Below, one piece after another: positions 10,083 to 17,018 of a stretch of 44,723 nt of DNA; within the stretch, counting starts at the first letter, position 1, and each line of letters begins with the position of its first letter. The notes below the pieces were generated by a model. That model made no database searches. It was not told where the DNA came from and saw only the letters and a program-made list of their open reading frames with translations. Made by a program: the position numbers and the translations under genes. The DNA is taken from positions 48,104-92,826 of the forward strand of contig NZ_JAQLDU010000012.1 of the NCBI RefSeq assembly GCF_028209625.1. The letters run 5' to 3'. Source of the DNA: Collinsella aerofaciens. Lineage in GTDB: Bacteria > Actinomycetota > Coriobacteriia > Coriobacteriales > Coriobacteriaceae.

Positions 10083-11435
10083 TTAGCTCTGAGCTCGCAC
10101 GCGAGCGGCGCCGAGTTCGGTCAGATGGTATTTCTGGCCATGCTTGATGACCAAGCCGGCCTGCGCCAAGTCATTGAGCGTGCGTGACCAAGTGGGGGCC
10201 GAGTTTCCAAACGCCCTCGCCAGATCGGTGGCACCGCACGCTTGATTTTGCGCCAGATAGCCCAGCGCGGCGTTGCCGCGATCGCTTACGAACACGTCCG
10301 GTTGTGGCTGCGCATACTGATTTGCTGCATTAGGATACATCATTTGAGCTGCTGGTTGTTGAGAACTCTGCATCGGCGGCATTTGCTGTTGAAAACTTTG
10401 AGGCCACTGGTGGTAAGGCTGCGGAGGCATCTGCTGGGCCCAGGGGTTGTACTGCTGCTGCGTCACCTGCTGGTACGGCTGCTGATATCCCTGCTGGTAC
10501 TGCTGCGGGAACTGCTGGCCATACCCCAGTGGCGGCATCTGCTGATATGGATATCCCTGTTGGTACGGCTGATAGCCCATTTGCTGGCCACCCGGTGCCC
10601 CCGTCGCCTGCTGCATTGCTGCTGTATCCTGATCCGCCAGCGGCATGGCCTCTGGCACGTTTGGCGGCATCGACATCGACGCCGCCTGGGGCTCTTGTGT
10701 AGGAAGCATTCCGGGCTGCTGCATCTGTCCCACGCGGGGCTGCATCTGTTGCGTTGCCATGGGCTGCTGCGTAAAAGCTCCCGGCAGGGGATATGCGGGC
10801 TGCTCCGTCTCGGGCCGCACGGCAGCACCGCGCCCGCCGGCGCGTTCGATTTCCTGCACGCGTTTAGGGTCCAGGCTTACCGTAACCACGGTGCCGTTGC
10901 CCATGTTGTCCTCGATGGACACGGCCCCGCCGGCGTTTTCCAAATACTCCTGCACCATGGGAAACCCTGCTCCGGTTCCACGGATATAGCGCTTCATCTT
11001 GCTGTTTGCGCTGGTAACGCCAAAGTCGAAAGCGCGCTCCTTGTCGTCGATGCCGGGTCCTTGATCAGCAAAGCGGATGGTGTCTCCGCCGTCCAGAATC
11101 GAGATGATGGGCTCGGCAAAGTGTGCGTGGATAAAGTTTTCGACAATCTCGCGGATGACCATGAGCGAGATGTGGCCACCTTGCTCTTTCATACACTGGT
11201 AGACGGTGTTGGTCGTCTCTTCCAAATACGTGCGGACATCTTGCGGATCAATGACGATCACACGCGGTGTCGACAGCATGTCGTCATAGACGGCGATGCG
11301 CGCGGCATACATGGCTTTTGGCGCCTGCGTGGTCGTCTGCTCGCCTTCCTTACGCTCTTCGCGCACGCCGGTGATGTGCTCGTTGTCGGGTGCCGGGTCT
11401 CCGGAATCGACCATGGTGTAAAAGTCGTCAGACAT
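10083..11435 (-). CDS. GHKL ATPase with Q/P/Y-rich linker and C-terminal winged helix, upstream of dnaA
   Basis: Residues about 60-195 form a GHKL (HATPase_c) domain: N-box REIVENFIHAHF (about 95-106), G1 box DQGPGID, G2-like GTGAGFPMVQEYLENAGG, and a closing NGTVVTVSL strand. No phospho-acceptor histidine region precedes it, so it is not an ordinary sensor kinase. Residues about 205-385 are a low-complexity linker dominated by Gln, Pro, Tyr, Met and Gly, resembling prion-like domains. Residues about 388-445 look like a winged helix-turn-helix (ALGYLAQNQACGATDLARAF, then LNDLAQAGLVIKHGQKYHLTELG). The gene starts at ATG 11435 beside the right half of oriC and ends 15 bp before dnaA. The closest general relatives are SpoIIAB/kinase-like ATPases. 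A role in initiation control is inferred from position only. Confidence 0.75.
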   Translation of the reverse strand: MSDDFYTMVDSGDPAPDNEHITGVREERKEGEQTTTQAPKAMYAARIAVYDDMLSTPRVIVIDPQDVRTYLEETTNTVYQCMKEQGGHISLMVIREIVENFIHAHFAEPIISILDGGDTIRFADQGPGIDDKERAFDFGVTSANSKMKRYIRGTGAGFPMVQEYLENAGGAVSIEDNMGNGTVVTVSLDPKRVQEIERAGGRGAAVRPETEQPAYPLPGAFTQQPMATQQMQPRVGQMQQPGMLPTQEPQAASMSMPPNVPEAMPLADQDTAAMQQATGAPGGQQMGYQPYQQGYPYQQMPPLGYGQQFPQQYQQGYQQPYQQVTQQQYNPWAQQMPPQPYHQWPQSFQQQMPPMQSSQQPAAQMMYPNAANQYAQPQPDVFVSDRGNAALGYLAQNQACGATDLARAFGNSAPTWSRTLNDLAQAGLVIKHGQKYHLTELGAARVRAQS

Positions 11436-11678
11436 GCCGCTCGCAATCTTTCAATAGGTTTCGAACAAATAGTAGCTCACCGTGCAATGTTTCTCATCTT
11501 TCGACAACTTTTCAAAACCTGTTGAAAACTTTGGAAAACGGACGAAAAGTTCTCAACATTGCCAACATGACCTGTTGAAAACTCGATGAAATATCGTGAA
11601 AAGTTGCCATGCACCGCTAAATCGAGCTCGGCTTATGGGGGAACCGTGTGAACTGCGCAACCTTTTACCTTTGATTTC
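11436..11678. other. Right half of oriC: DnaA-box cluster
   Basis: This non-coding gap is where gene polarity flips. It holds TGTTGAAAA at 11520-11528 and 11573-11581, each inside an identical 13-mer CCTGTTGAAAACT, plus TTCTCAACA at 11550-11558. A segment at 11499-11520 closely resembles 8309-8330 on the other side of dnaA. The pattern suggests a DnaA-binding region paired with the dnaA-dnaN gap. It should also hold the promoter for the ATPase-dnaA unit on the minus strand; no convincing -35/-10 pair was found. Confidence 0.65.
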
Positions 11679-11708
11679 TTGACATTTGAACATTGATTTC
11701 CCTACAAT
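11679..11708 (+). promoter_or_regulatory. Sigma70-type promoter of the rpmH operon
   Basis: A consensus -35 TTGACA (11679-11684) and a -10 TACAAT (11703-11708) are separated by 18 bp, about 70 bp upstream of rpmH. It is the best promoter in the window. Confidence 0.85.
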
Positions 11709-11734
11709 CTTCAAGCTCACGTGTCTATATCTGC

Positions 11735-11752
11735 GTCCGCGCCCCCGCGGAC
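11735..11752 (+). other. Hairpin in the rpmH leader
   Basis: The perfect stem GTCCGCG/CGCGGAC with a CCCC loop lies in the 5' leader, ending 28 nt before the rpmH start. It may stabilise the leader. There is no T-run, so it is not an attenuator of the usual type. Confidence 0.5.
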
Positions 11753-11780
11753 ACTCGAAATGCAGCAGGAGGAACTTAAG

Positions 11781-11915
11781 ATGAAGCGTACGTATCAGCC
11801 TAATAAGCGTAAGCGTGCCAAGACCCATGGCTTCCGTGCCCGTATGGCCACCAAGGGTGGTCGTGCCGTGCTCGCCCGTCGTCGCGCCAAGGGCCGCAAG
11901 CGTCTCACTGTCTAG
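11781..11915 (+). CDS. rpmH: 50S ribosomal protein L34
   Basis: The 44-residue, very basic protein [12 protein letters not shown]...GRKRLTV is full length for L34, a component of the large ribosomal subunit. ATG at 11781 was chosen because AGGAGG lies 8 bp upstream and the protein then begins at the conserved MKRTYQP; a longer frame to 11721 would add a non-conserved leader. It opens the rpmH-rnpA-yidD-yidC-khpB operon, the classical gene set beside bacterial origins. Confidence 0.98.
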   Translation: MKRTYQPNKRKRAKTHGFRARMATKGGRAVLARRRAKGRKRLTV

Positions 11916-11935
11916 CAGCGATACACACATCTCGC

Positions 11936-12274
11936 ATGAAGACTATTAAGTCTCGGCAAGATTTCGAGCATGTGTTCAGTCAGGGGCGTCGTTTCAATCA
12001 CCCTCTGATTCGAATGACCATATGTGAATCGGTTGGCGAAGGCGACTCCGGAAGGGTCGCCTTCGTTGGTGCTAAACGGCTCGGTTGTGCTGTCGTGCGC
12101 AACCGTTCTAAGCGTGTGATGCGCGAGGCCGCCCGCAGCTGTGGATTTCCCGTTGCGGGTTATGACATCATCTTGTTCGCAACTCCCAAGACGAGGGTTT
12201 CCTCGCCGCAGGAGATGGACAATGCATTGCGTTCGCTTATGAAACGCGCCGGCGTTGCCGGGGAGGAGCGATGA
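11936..12274 (+). CDS. rnpA: Ribonuclease P protein component
   Basis: This is the protein subunit of RNase P, which matures tRNA 5' ends. The 112-residue basic protein has the RNR signature in RLGCAVVRNRSKRVMREAAR at about residues 42-61. It begins MKTIKSRQDFEHVF, the usual N-terminal helix. It starts 20 bp after rpmH with no evident ribosome site, so translation probably depends on rpmH. Its stop overlaps the yidD start (ATGA). Confidence 0.96.
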   Translation: MKTIKSRQDFEHVFSQGRRFNHPLIRMTICESVGEGDSGRVAFVGAKRLGCAVVRNRSKRVMREAARSCGFPVAGYDIILFATPKTRVSSPQEMDNALRSLMKRAGVAGEER

Positions 12275-12495
12275 GCAATCACGTTTTGCGACGTGTTGCC
12301 ATCGCTCCTATTCGCATATATCAACAGGTTATTTCGCCCTTATTGCCTGACGCCTGCATTTATTACCCAACGTGCTCGCAATACGCCGTCCAGGCGATTG
12401 AGAAGTACGGTGTTTTGAGAGGCTGCTGGCTTGCCGTGAGGCGCATCGCTCGCTGCAATCCCCTGCACGTCGGCGGTTATGACCCTGTGCCCTAG
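12271..12495 (+). CDS. yidD: Membrane protein insertion efficiency factor YidD
   Basis: The 74-residue protein carries the family features: YQQVISPLLPDACIYYPTCSQYAVQAI, with the conserved Cys residues, and a C-terminal ARCNPLHVGGYDPVP. It assists insertion of membrane proteins by YidC. It overlaps rnpA by four bases and is followed by yidC after 29 bp with GGAGG upstream of the latter. Confidence 0.96.
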   Translation: MSNHVLRRVAIAPIRIYQQVISPLLPDACIYYPTCSQYAVQAIEKYGVLRGCWLAVRRIARCNPLHVGGYDPVP

Positions 12496-12524
12496 CGGGC
12501 ACTCGCTATCGGAGGAAAACTTAC

Positions 12525-13295
12525 ATGTGGGATTGGATCGTTAACATCCTTTTCGAGCTGCTCAAGCTCATCCAGACCTTTGCGGTCGACTGGGGCCTGT
12601 CCATTATCATCCTGGTGGTCATCATCCGTCTGCTGCTGACGCCGCTTATGCTCAAGTCGACTAAGTCGACGGCACGCATGCAGGTGCTGCAGCCCAAGAT
12701 GCTCGAGATCCAGGAGCGCTATGCCGACGATCCCCAGCGTCAGGCCGAGGAAATGCAGAAGTTCTACAGCGAGAACAAGTTCAACCCGATGGCTGGTTGT
12801 CTGCCGCTGTTGATTCAGATGCCTGTCCTGTTCGCCCTATTTACGCTGCTGCGTAACCTGCCGGACTACTTTAACGACGGCACGTTCTCGTTCTTTAATA
12901 TTCTGCCCGACCTGACCACCACGCCGAGTGCCTCCTTTGCCGATGGCTTTATGGTCGCGCTGCCTGCGCTGGTCTGCCTGATCCTGTTCGCTGTCCTGAC
13001 CCTGATTCCGCAGCTCTATATGTCGCGCAACCAGACCGGCCAGCAGGCTCAGAGCATGCGTATGATGGCCGTTGTCATGACGGTCATGATGCTTTGGATG
13101 GGCTGGAGCCTTCCCGTTGGTGTTCTGCTGTACTACGACGTCTCGTCTGCTTGGCAGGTTATCCAGCAGATTTTTGTGACGCAGAAGGTCATCGACAAGG
13201 CGAAGGCCGATGAGGAGGAGCGCCTTAAGAACGCGCCGCTGCAGGTTGAGGTCACTCGTCGCGAGAAGAAGCCGCGCCCGCACAAGAAGAAGTAG
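12525..13295 (+). CDS. yidC: Membrane protein insertase YidC (short Gram-positive type)
   Basis: The 256-residue polytopic insertase lacks the large periplasmic domain of proteobacterial YidC, as in Gram-positive bacteria. The hydrophilic-groove arginine is Arg35 in VVIIRLLLTPL. A charged cytoplasmic helix (about 60-90, KMLEIQERYADDPQRQAEEM) follows, then NPMAGCLPLLIQMPVLFALF and further membrane segments at about 145-165 and 185-215. The Lys/Arg-rich tail (RREKKPRPHKKK) suits ribosome contact. There is no lipobox at the N-terminus. Confidence 0.96.
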   Translation: MWDWIVNILFELLKLIQTFAVDWGLSIIILVVIIRLLLTPLMLKSTKSTARMQVLQPKMLEIQERYADDPQRQAEEMQKFYSENKFNPMAGCLPLLIQMPVLFALFTLLRNLPDYFNDGTFSFFNILPDLTTTPSASFADGFMVALPALVCLILFAVLTLIPQLYMSRNQTGQQAQSMRMMAVVMTVMMLWMGWSLPVGVLLYYDVSSAWQVIQQIFVTQKVIDKAKADEEERLKNAPLQVEVTRREKKPRPHKKK

Positions 13296-13312
13296 TGGGA
13301 TATCAATCTTAT

Positions 13313-13324
13313 TTAGGTACCTAA
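13313..13324. promoter_or_regulatory. Palindrome TTAGGTACCTAA upstream of khpB
   Basis: This perfect 12-bp palindrome lies between yidC and khpB and is repeated exactly at 16817-16828. A protein-binding site is possible; nothing else supports it. Confidence 0.4.
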
Positions 13325-13339
13325 CTTTTGGAGTACGTT

Positions 13340-13909
13340 ATGTCTGAAGAGATCATCGAGGATATGCTTGAGGAGGTTGCCCCGCAGGTCGCGGGCGATT
13401 ATCCCGAGATTGCACAGCGCTACAAGGCTGGTGAAGAGCTGACCGACGAGGAGCTCGACACCATTGCCGATGTCGCGATTTCCATCCTGCGTTCCATCCT
13501 TTCGCACTTCGATGCCGCCAACTCTCCTATCGATGAGTATGAGGGCGACGAGGGTGAGCTGATTCTGGATGTAACGGCTCCCGACCTTGCTGTTCTCATT
13601 GGCCGTCATGGTCGCACCCTTGATGCCCTTCAGGTTATGTTCTCATTGCTGGTGAGCCGCAAGCTCGGCTTTAGGTATCCGGTTGTAGTGGACGTCGAGG
13701 GATACAAGAGCCGCCGTCAGGACAAGGTTGCCTCCATGGCTCAGTCTGCTGCCGAGCGTGCCATCCGCACTCATAAGAGTGTTTCGCTTCCGCCCATGAA
13801 TGCCTACGAGCGCCGACTGGTTCACATTGCACTTCGTGGCAATGACGCCGTCGATACTCATTCTGAGGGTTCTGACCCCGATCGCCATGTGGTGATTGTT
13901 GCTCGATAA
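13340..13909 (+). CDS. khpB: RNA-binding protein KhpB/Jag (KH and R3H domains)
   Basis: A KH domain has the GxxG loop in LIGRHGRTLDALQ at about residues 84-96, and the R3H domain carries YERRLVHIALRG (about 155-166) followed by HSEGSDPDRHVVI. KhpB binds RNA together with KhpA and affects envelope growth and division in Gram-positive bacteria. The first 60 residues are acidic and do not look like a full Jag-N domain. ATG at 13340 was preferred over an in-frame TTG 12 bases earlier because GGAG at 13330-13333 suits it. It is the last gene of the rpmH operon, before a strong terminator. Confidence 0.93.
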   Translation: MSEEIIEDMLEEVAPQVAGDYPEIAQRYKAGEELTDEELDTIADVAISILRSILSHFDAANSPIDEYEGDEGELILDVTAPDLAVLIGRHGRTLDALQVMFSLLVSRKLGFRYPVVVDVEGYKSRRQDKVASMAQSAAERAIRTHKSVSLPPMNAYERRLVHIALRGNDAVDTHSEGSDPDRHVVIVAR

Positions 13910-13927
13910 TCTACTCGAGCTTATGCT

Positions 13928-13959
13928 AAGGGGACGTGGTTTCCACGTCCCCTTTTTTT
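13928..13959 (+). terminator. Terminator of the rpmH-khpB operon
   Basis: A perfect 10-bp stem GGGGACGTGG/CCACGTCCCC with a TTT loop is followed by seven T residues. Confidence 0.95.
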
Positions 13960-14005
13960 GTCAAAAGTTCTCGATACACTGATTTTTGTCAGAAAGGAGC
14001 TTTCG

Positions 14006-14743
14006 TTGTTAGTACTTACTGATCAGCAGGCTGACGAGATGTTGAGTCGTCTAACTTCCTATTGCAAAGAGTATTCCTTGAGCGTAACTGATACTGAGCT
14101 GAGGAAATGTATTCAACATTTGGATTTGGTTCTGGAAACAAATAAGACAACCAATCTCACCCGTATTCTTAACATAGAAGATGCTCCGGTACTTCATATC
14201 CTCGACTCACTTGTTTTGCTCCCCTATATCAATAAGGCTCCTGAGGGAGCTTTGCTCGATATGGGAACAGGTGCGGGCTTCCCTGGTATTCCGTTAACCA
14301 TAACCACGCATCGTAAAGCTACTTATATTGACTCTGTTGGTAAGAAGGTTGATGCTGTCAATTCTTTTGTTGATGTTCTTGGATTGAAACATGCTCGTGC
14401 GGTTCATGATCGCCTTGAAGAATATGCTCGAAGCCATAAGAAGCAGTTTTCTGTCGTAACCGCCCGCGCACTTGCCCCTCTACCGATTCTTGTTGAGTAT
14501 GCTGCTCCGTTCCTCAAAGACGGAGGGCTATTTGTTATCACCAAGGGTAATCCTTCCGATGAGGAGCTTGCTTCCGGCATGTCAGCAGCTAAGATTTGCG
14601 GCTTCACTTTGCTTCTGAATGACGCAATCGATTTGCCTGAGGGCTTGGGCCACAGGGAGTTCATTGTTCTTAAAAAGAGTCATCCGGCATCCGTTTCATT
14701 GCCTCGTGCAAATGGCATGGCAAAGAAGAATCCGCTTGCCTAG
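14006..14743 (+). CDS. rsmG: 16S rRNA (guanine-N7) methyltransferase RsmG
   Basis: RsmG methylates 16S rRNA G527 using S-adenosylmethionine. The SAM-binding motif is LLDMGTGAGFPGIPL at about residues 83-97, preceded by the usual NLTRI and HILDSL. A TTG start at 14006 was chosen because AGAAAGGAG lies 7 bp upstream. A TTG at 13958 would begin inside the preceding terminator. Base composition is clearly more AT-rich than in the replication genes. parS sites follow directly after the stop, then parA, as in many origin regions. Confidence 0.92.
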   Translation: MLVLTDQQADEMLSRLTSYCKEYSLSVTDTELRKCIQHLDLVLETNKTTNLTRILNIEDAPVLHILDSLVLLPYINKAPEGALLDMGTGAGFPGIPLTITTHRKATYIDSVGKKVDAVNSFVDVLGLKHARAVHDRLEEYARSHKKQFSVVTARALAPLPILVEYAAPFLKDGGLFVITKGNPSDEELASGMSAAKICGFTLLLNDAIDLPEGLGHREFIVLKKSHPASVSLPRANGMAKKNPLA

Positions 14744-14744
14744 A

Positions 14745-14760
14745 TGTTTCACGTGAAACA
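14745..14760. promoter_or_regulatory. parS site 1
   Basis: The perfect 16-bp palindrome TGTTTCACGTGAAACA matches the bacterial parS consensus bound by ParB. It starts two bases after the rsmG stop. Confidence 0.97.
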
Positions 14761-14783
14761 TAATGGATACTAACAACATGCAG

Positions 14784-14799
14784 TGTTTCACGTGAAACA
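14784..14799. promoter_or_regulatory. parS site 2
   Basis: This second perfect copy starts 39 bp after the start of the first. Confidence 0.97.
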
Positions 14800-14822
14800 T
14801 GGCGGTTGATATCGAATCGGAA

Positions 14823-14838
14823 TGTTTCACGTGAAACA
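14823..14838. promoter_or_regulatory. parS site 3
   Basis: This third perfect copy, again exactly 39 bp from the previous one, lies 40 bp upstream of parA, where ParB could also affect parAB expression. Confidence 0.97.
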
Positions 14839-14877
14839 TCCTCCGTTTGACAGCTTTAATACACACCAGGAGGGACC

Positions 14878-15678
14878 GTGGGATTTCGCGACGTTAAGCG
14901 TTCTAAGAGCGCAAAAGACACGCGTATCATTGCAATCATCAATCAAAAAGGCGGCGTCGGTAAGTCAACGACGGCTGTGAACCTTGCAGCAGCACTGGGT
15001 GAGCAGGGTCGTAAGACACTGATTGTCGATTTTGATCCGCAGGGAAACAGCACCAGTGGATTTGGAATTGAAAAAGAAGACCTTGATCGCTGCATCTATG
15101 ATGCATTGTTGAATGATGTGCCGGCAGAATCGCTTGTTCTTGATACAAATTGCAAAAAGGTATTCGTAATTCCAGCTACGATTCAGCTTGCAGGTGCCGA
15201 AATTGAGCTCGTAAGCGCAATTGCTCGTGAAACCCGCCTCAAAGATTTGCTTGAGCCGATTCAGGACGAGTTCGATTTTATTTTCATTGACTGTCCTCCT
15301 TCACTCGGCCTGCTTACTATCAATGCCTTGACCGCAGCAGACAGCGTTTTGATTCCGATCCAGTGCGAGTACTACGCACTCGAGGGCGTTACGAAGCTGC
15401 TAGAGTCAATGAAGATGGTCAAATCACGTCTGAACAAGGGCTTAGACACCTATGGTGTGCTTATGACCATGTATGACTCGCGTACTTCTCTATCGAATCA
15501 GGTTGTTGAGGAGGTTCAATCGTACTTTGGTGATAAGGCATTTAAGACGCTAATCCCCCGTACGGTTAAAATCTCCGAAGCTCCGTCTTTTGGAGAACCG
15601 GTAATTACCTATGCACCTCAAAATAAGGGTGCAAAAGCGTATATGAACCTTGCAAAAGAGGTGATCAAGCGTGCCTAG
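14878..15678 (+). CDS. parA: Chromosome partitioning ATPase ParA (Soj)
   Basis: A Walker-type ATPase that drives ParB-parS segregation. The deviant Walker A KGGVGKST is at residues 24-31 with the signature lysine; FDPQGNSTSG and the Walker B IFIDCPPSLG follow. The GTG start has AGGAGG 5 bp upstream. A basic 15-residue N-terminal extension precedes the ATPase core. It overlaps parB by 8 bp, so the two are translated together, and sits immediately downstream of three parS sites. Confidence 0.97.
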   Translation: MGFRDVKRSKSAKDTRIIAIINQKGGVGKSTTAVNLAAALGEQGRKTLIVDFDPQGNSTSGFGIEKEDLDRCIYDALLNDVPAESLVLDTNCKKVFVIPATIQLAGAEIELVSAIARETRLKDLLEPIQDEFDFIFIDCPPSLGLLTINALTAADSVLIPIQCEYYALEGVTKLLESMKMVKSRLNKGLDTYGVLMTMYDSRTSLSNQVVEEVQSYFGDKAFKTLIPRTVKISEAPSFGEPVITYAPQNKGAKAYMNLAKEVIKRA

Positions 15679-16576
15679 TGTAAAGAAACGTGGCGGATTG
15701 GGACGTGGACTCAATGCTTTGGTCTCAGAGGCCGAGTATGAGACCGGTGGTTCTGCTGTATCTGCTTCAAATGCCGCATCTGTAACAAAACTACCTATTG
15801 AGGATATCGTTCCCAACCCTAATCAACCGCGAATTCATTTTAATGAAACTGAACTTCGCGAGTTGAGCGAGTCAATCCAAGAGCATGGCGTTTTGCAGCC
15901 GCTCTTGGTTCGCAAGCATGGAAACGGCTATGAGATCATCGCTGGTGAGCGTCGGTATCAGGCATCAAAGCTTGCTGGTCTTGAGGAACTGCCTGTCATC
16001 ATTAAAGATGTTAATGATGAAGAGATGCTGGCTCTTGCTCTTATCGAAAACCTTCAGCGTTCTGATCTGAATCCCGTCGAAGAGGCTAAGGGCTATCGCC
16101 AGCTTATCGATGCCAGCGGTATGACCCAGGAGGCATTGTCGAAAGCAGTAAGCAAGTCACGCTCTGCAATTACAAACTCGCTGCGCCTTCTCGATCTCCC
16201 CGAAGTAGTTCAGCAGATGATTTTTGAGGGTAAACTTACTGCTGGACATGCACGTGCGATTCTTGCAGTTCCCTATGAGGACGCGCGAATTCGACTTGCA
16301 GAGAAGGTTGTTGCGGAGGGCCTTTCCGTAAGAGCGACAGAAAATCTTGCTCCATTGTTTTCTGCCGGAGAGACAACTAAGACGCCACGGCCTGCAACGC
16401 CTCAGTCTTTTAAAAAGGCTGCGCGTGTACTTCGTCAGGTATTTAATACCAACGTTCGTGTGAAGAGCTCGCGTGGAAAGAATAAGATTGAGATTGAGTT
16501 TAAAGACGAGGAAGAGCTCTCTCGTATTCTTGGTGAAATGATTCAGTTTGATCAAGGAGGCCAAGATGAGGAATAA
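15671..16576 (+). CDS. parB: Chromosome partitioning protein ParB (Spo0J)
   Basis: ParB is the CTP-dependent DNA clamp that loads at parS. The N-terminal RGGLGRGLNALV is the ParA-contact peptide. The CTP-binding region includes GERRYQA (about 93-99) and the following ENLQRSDLNPVEEA. The helix-turn-helix is TQEALSKAVSKSRSAITNSL (about 151-170), and a C-terminal dimerisation segment contains KSSRGKNKIEIEF. The start is GTG, overlapping parA. Its 3' end overlaps the next small gene by 11 bp. Confidence 0.97.
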   Translation: MPSVKKRGGLGRGLNALVSEAEYETGGSAVSASNAASVTKLPIEDIVPNPNQPRIHFNETELRELSESIQEHGVLQPLLVRKHGNGYEIIAGERRYQASKLAGLEELPVIIKDVNDEEMLALALIENLQRSDLNPVEEAKGYRQLIDASGMTQEALSKAVSKSRSAITNSLRLLDLPEVVQQMIFEGKLTAGHARAILAVPYEDARIRLAEKVVAEGLSVRATENLAPLFSAGETTKTPRPATPQSFKKAARVLRQVFNTNVRVKSSRGKNKIEIEFKDEEELSRILGEMIQFDQGGQDEE

Positions 16577-16820
16577 GATTTTTACTGCGATTGCATTGGC
16601 GACGACTGTCGCGGCTGGTGCCTTTGCTGGCTATAAGATCGCGACAGACGATGAACTTCGAGGTCGTTTGCTTCGTGGCGCGCAAGATATCGTTGATACG
16701 TCAAAGAAGAAAATGGATGTTATGACAGAAGATGTTGCCATGCGCACTGCTCAGGTAACGAAAAATCCTAAGATTAATCAAGGTTGGGTTAGCAACCAAT
16801 GGGAAAATGTAGGCTATTAG
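16566..16820 (+). CDS. Small membrane-anchored protein, YtxH-like organisation
   Basis: An 84-residue protein with one hydrophobic N-terminal segment (IFTAIALATTVAAGAFAGY, about residues 5-23) followed by a charged helix (DDELRGRLLRGAQDIVDTSKKK). This resembles the layout of YtxH-type proteins, but no family was confirmed. ATG at 16566 follows AAGGAGG and lies within the last codons of parB, so expression is tied to parAB. The terminator follows 27 bp after the stop. The function is unknown. Confidence 0.75.
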   Translation: MRNKIFTAIALATTVAAGAFAGYKIATDDELRGRLLRGAQDIVDTSKKKMDVMTEDVAMRTAQVTKNPKINQGWVSNQWENVGY

Positions 16821-16828
16821 GTACCTAA
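16817..16828. promoter_or_regulatory. Second TTAGGTACCTAA palindrome
   Basis: This is an exact copy of 13313-13324. It overlaps the stop codon of the small membrane protein gene. Confidence 0.35.
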
Positions 16829-16847
16829 CAATTACCCTGCATATTTT

Positions 16848-16890
16848 AAGGGGCCCTTGTCTGATTCATGAGACAAGGGCCCCTTATTTT
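16848..16890 (+). terminator. Terminator of the parAB unit
   Basis: A perfect 15-bp stem (16848-16862 with 16871-16885), including GGGGCCC, is followed by ATTTT. Confidence 0.9.
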
Positions 16891-16933
16891 GTCCGTAAAT
16901 AATGGGAAAGGTAGCAGCTGGTCCAAAATTGAT

Positions 16934-16981
16934 GTCAATAATGAAACGGCCCCGGTTGCATATCCTGCAACCGGGGCCGTT
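16934..16981 (-). terminator. Terminator of rlmN
   Basis: A perfect 16-bp stem (16945-16960 with 16966-16981, loop TATCC) lies 38 bp past the rlmN stop. On the minus strand it is followed by TTCATTATT, a modest T-rich tail. Confidence 0.7.
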
Positions 16982-17018
16982 CGATGTTTCACATGAGACG
17001 TTTTGGAGTAAGACTCCC

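Noticed and set aside
14847..14862. TTGACA upstream of parA as a -35 box
   Set aside because: No -10 at a suitable distance; the expected position falls on the ribosome site.
16985..17000. Fourth parS near the rlmN 3' end
   Set aside because: Three mismatches to the palindrome, including the centre; too degenerate to call.
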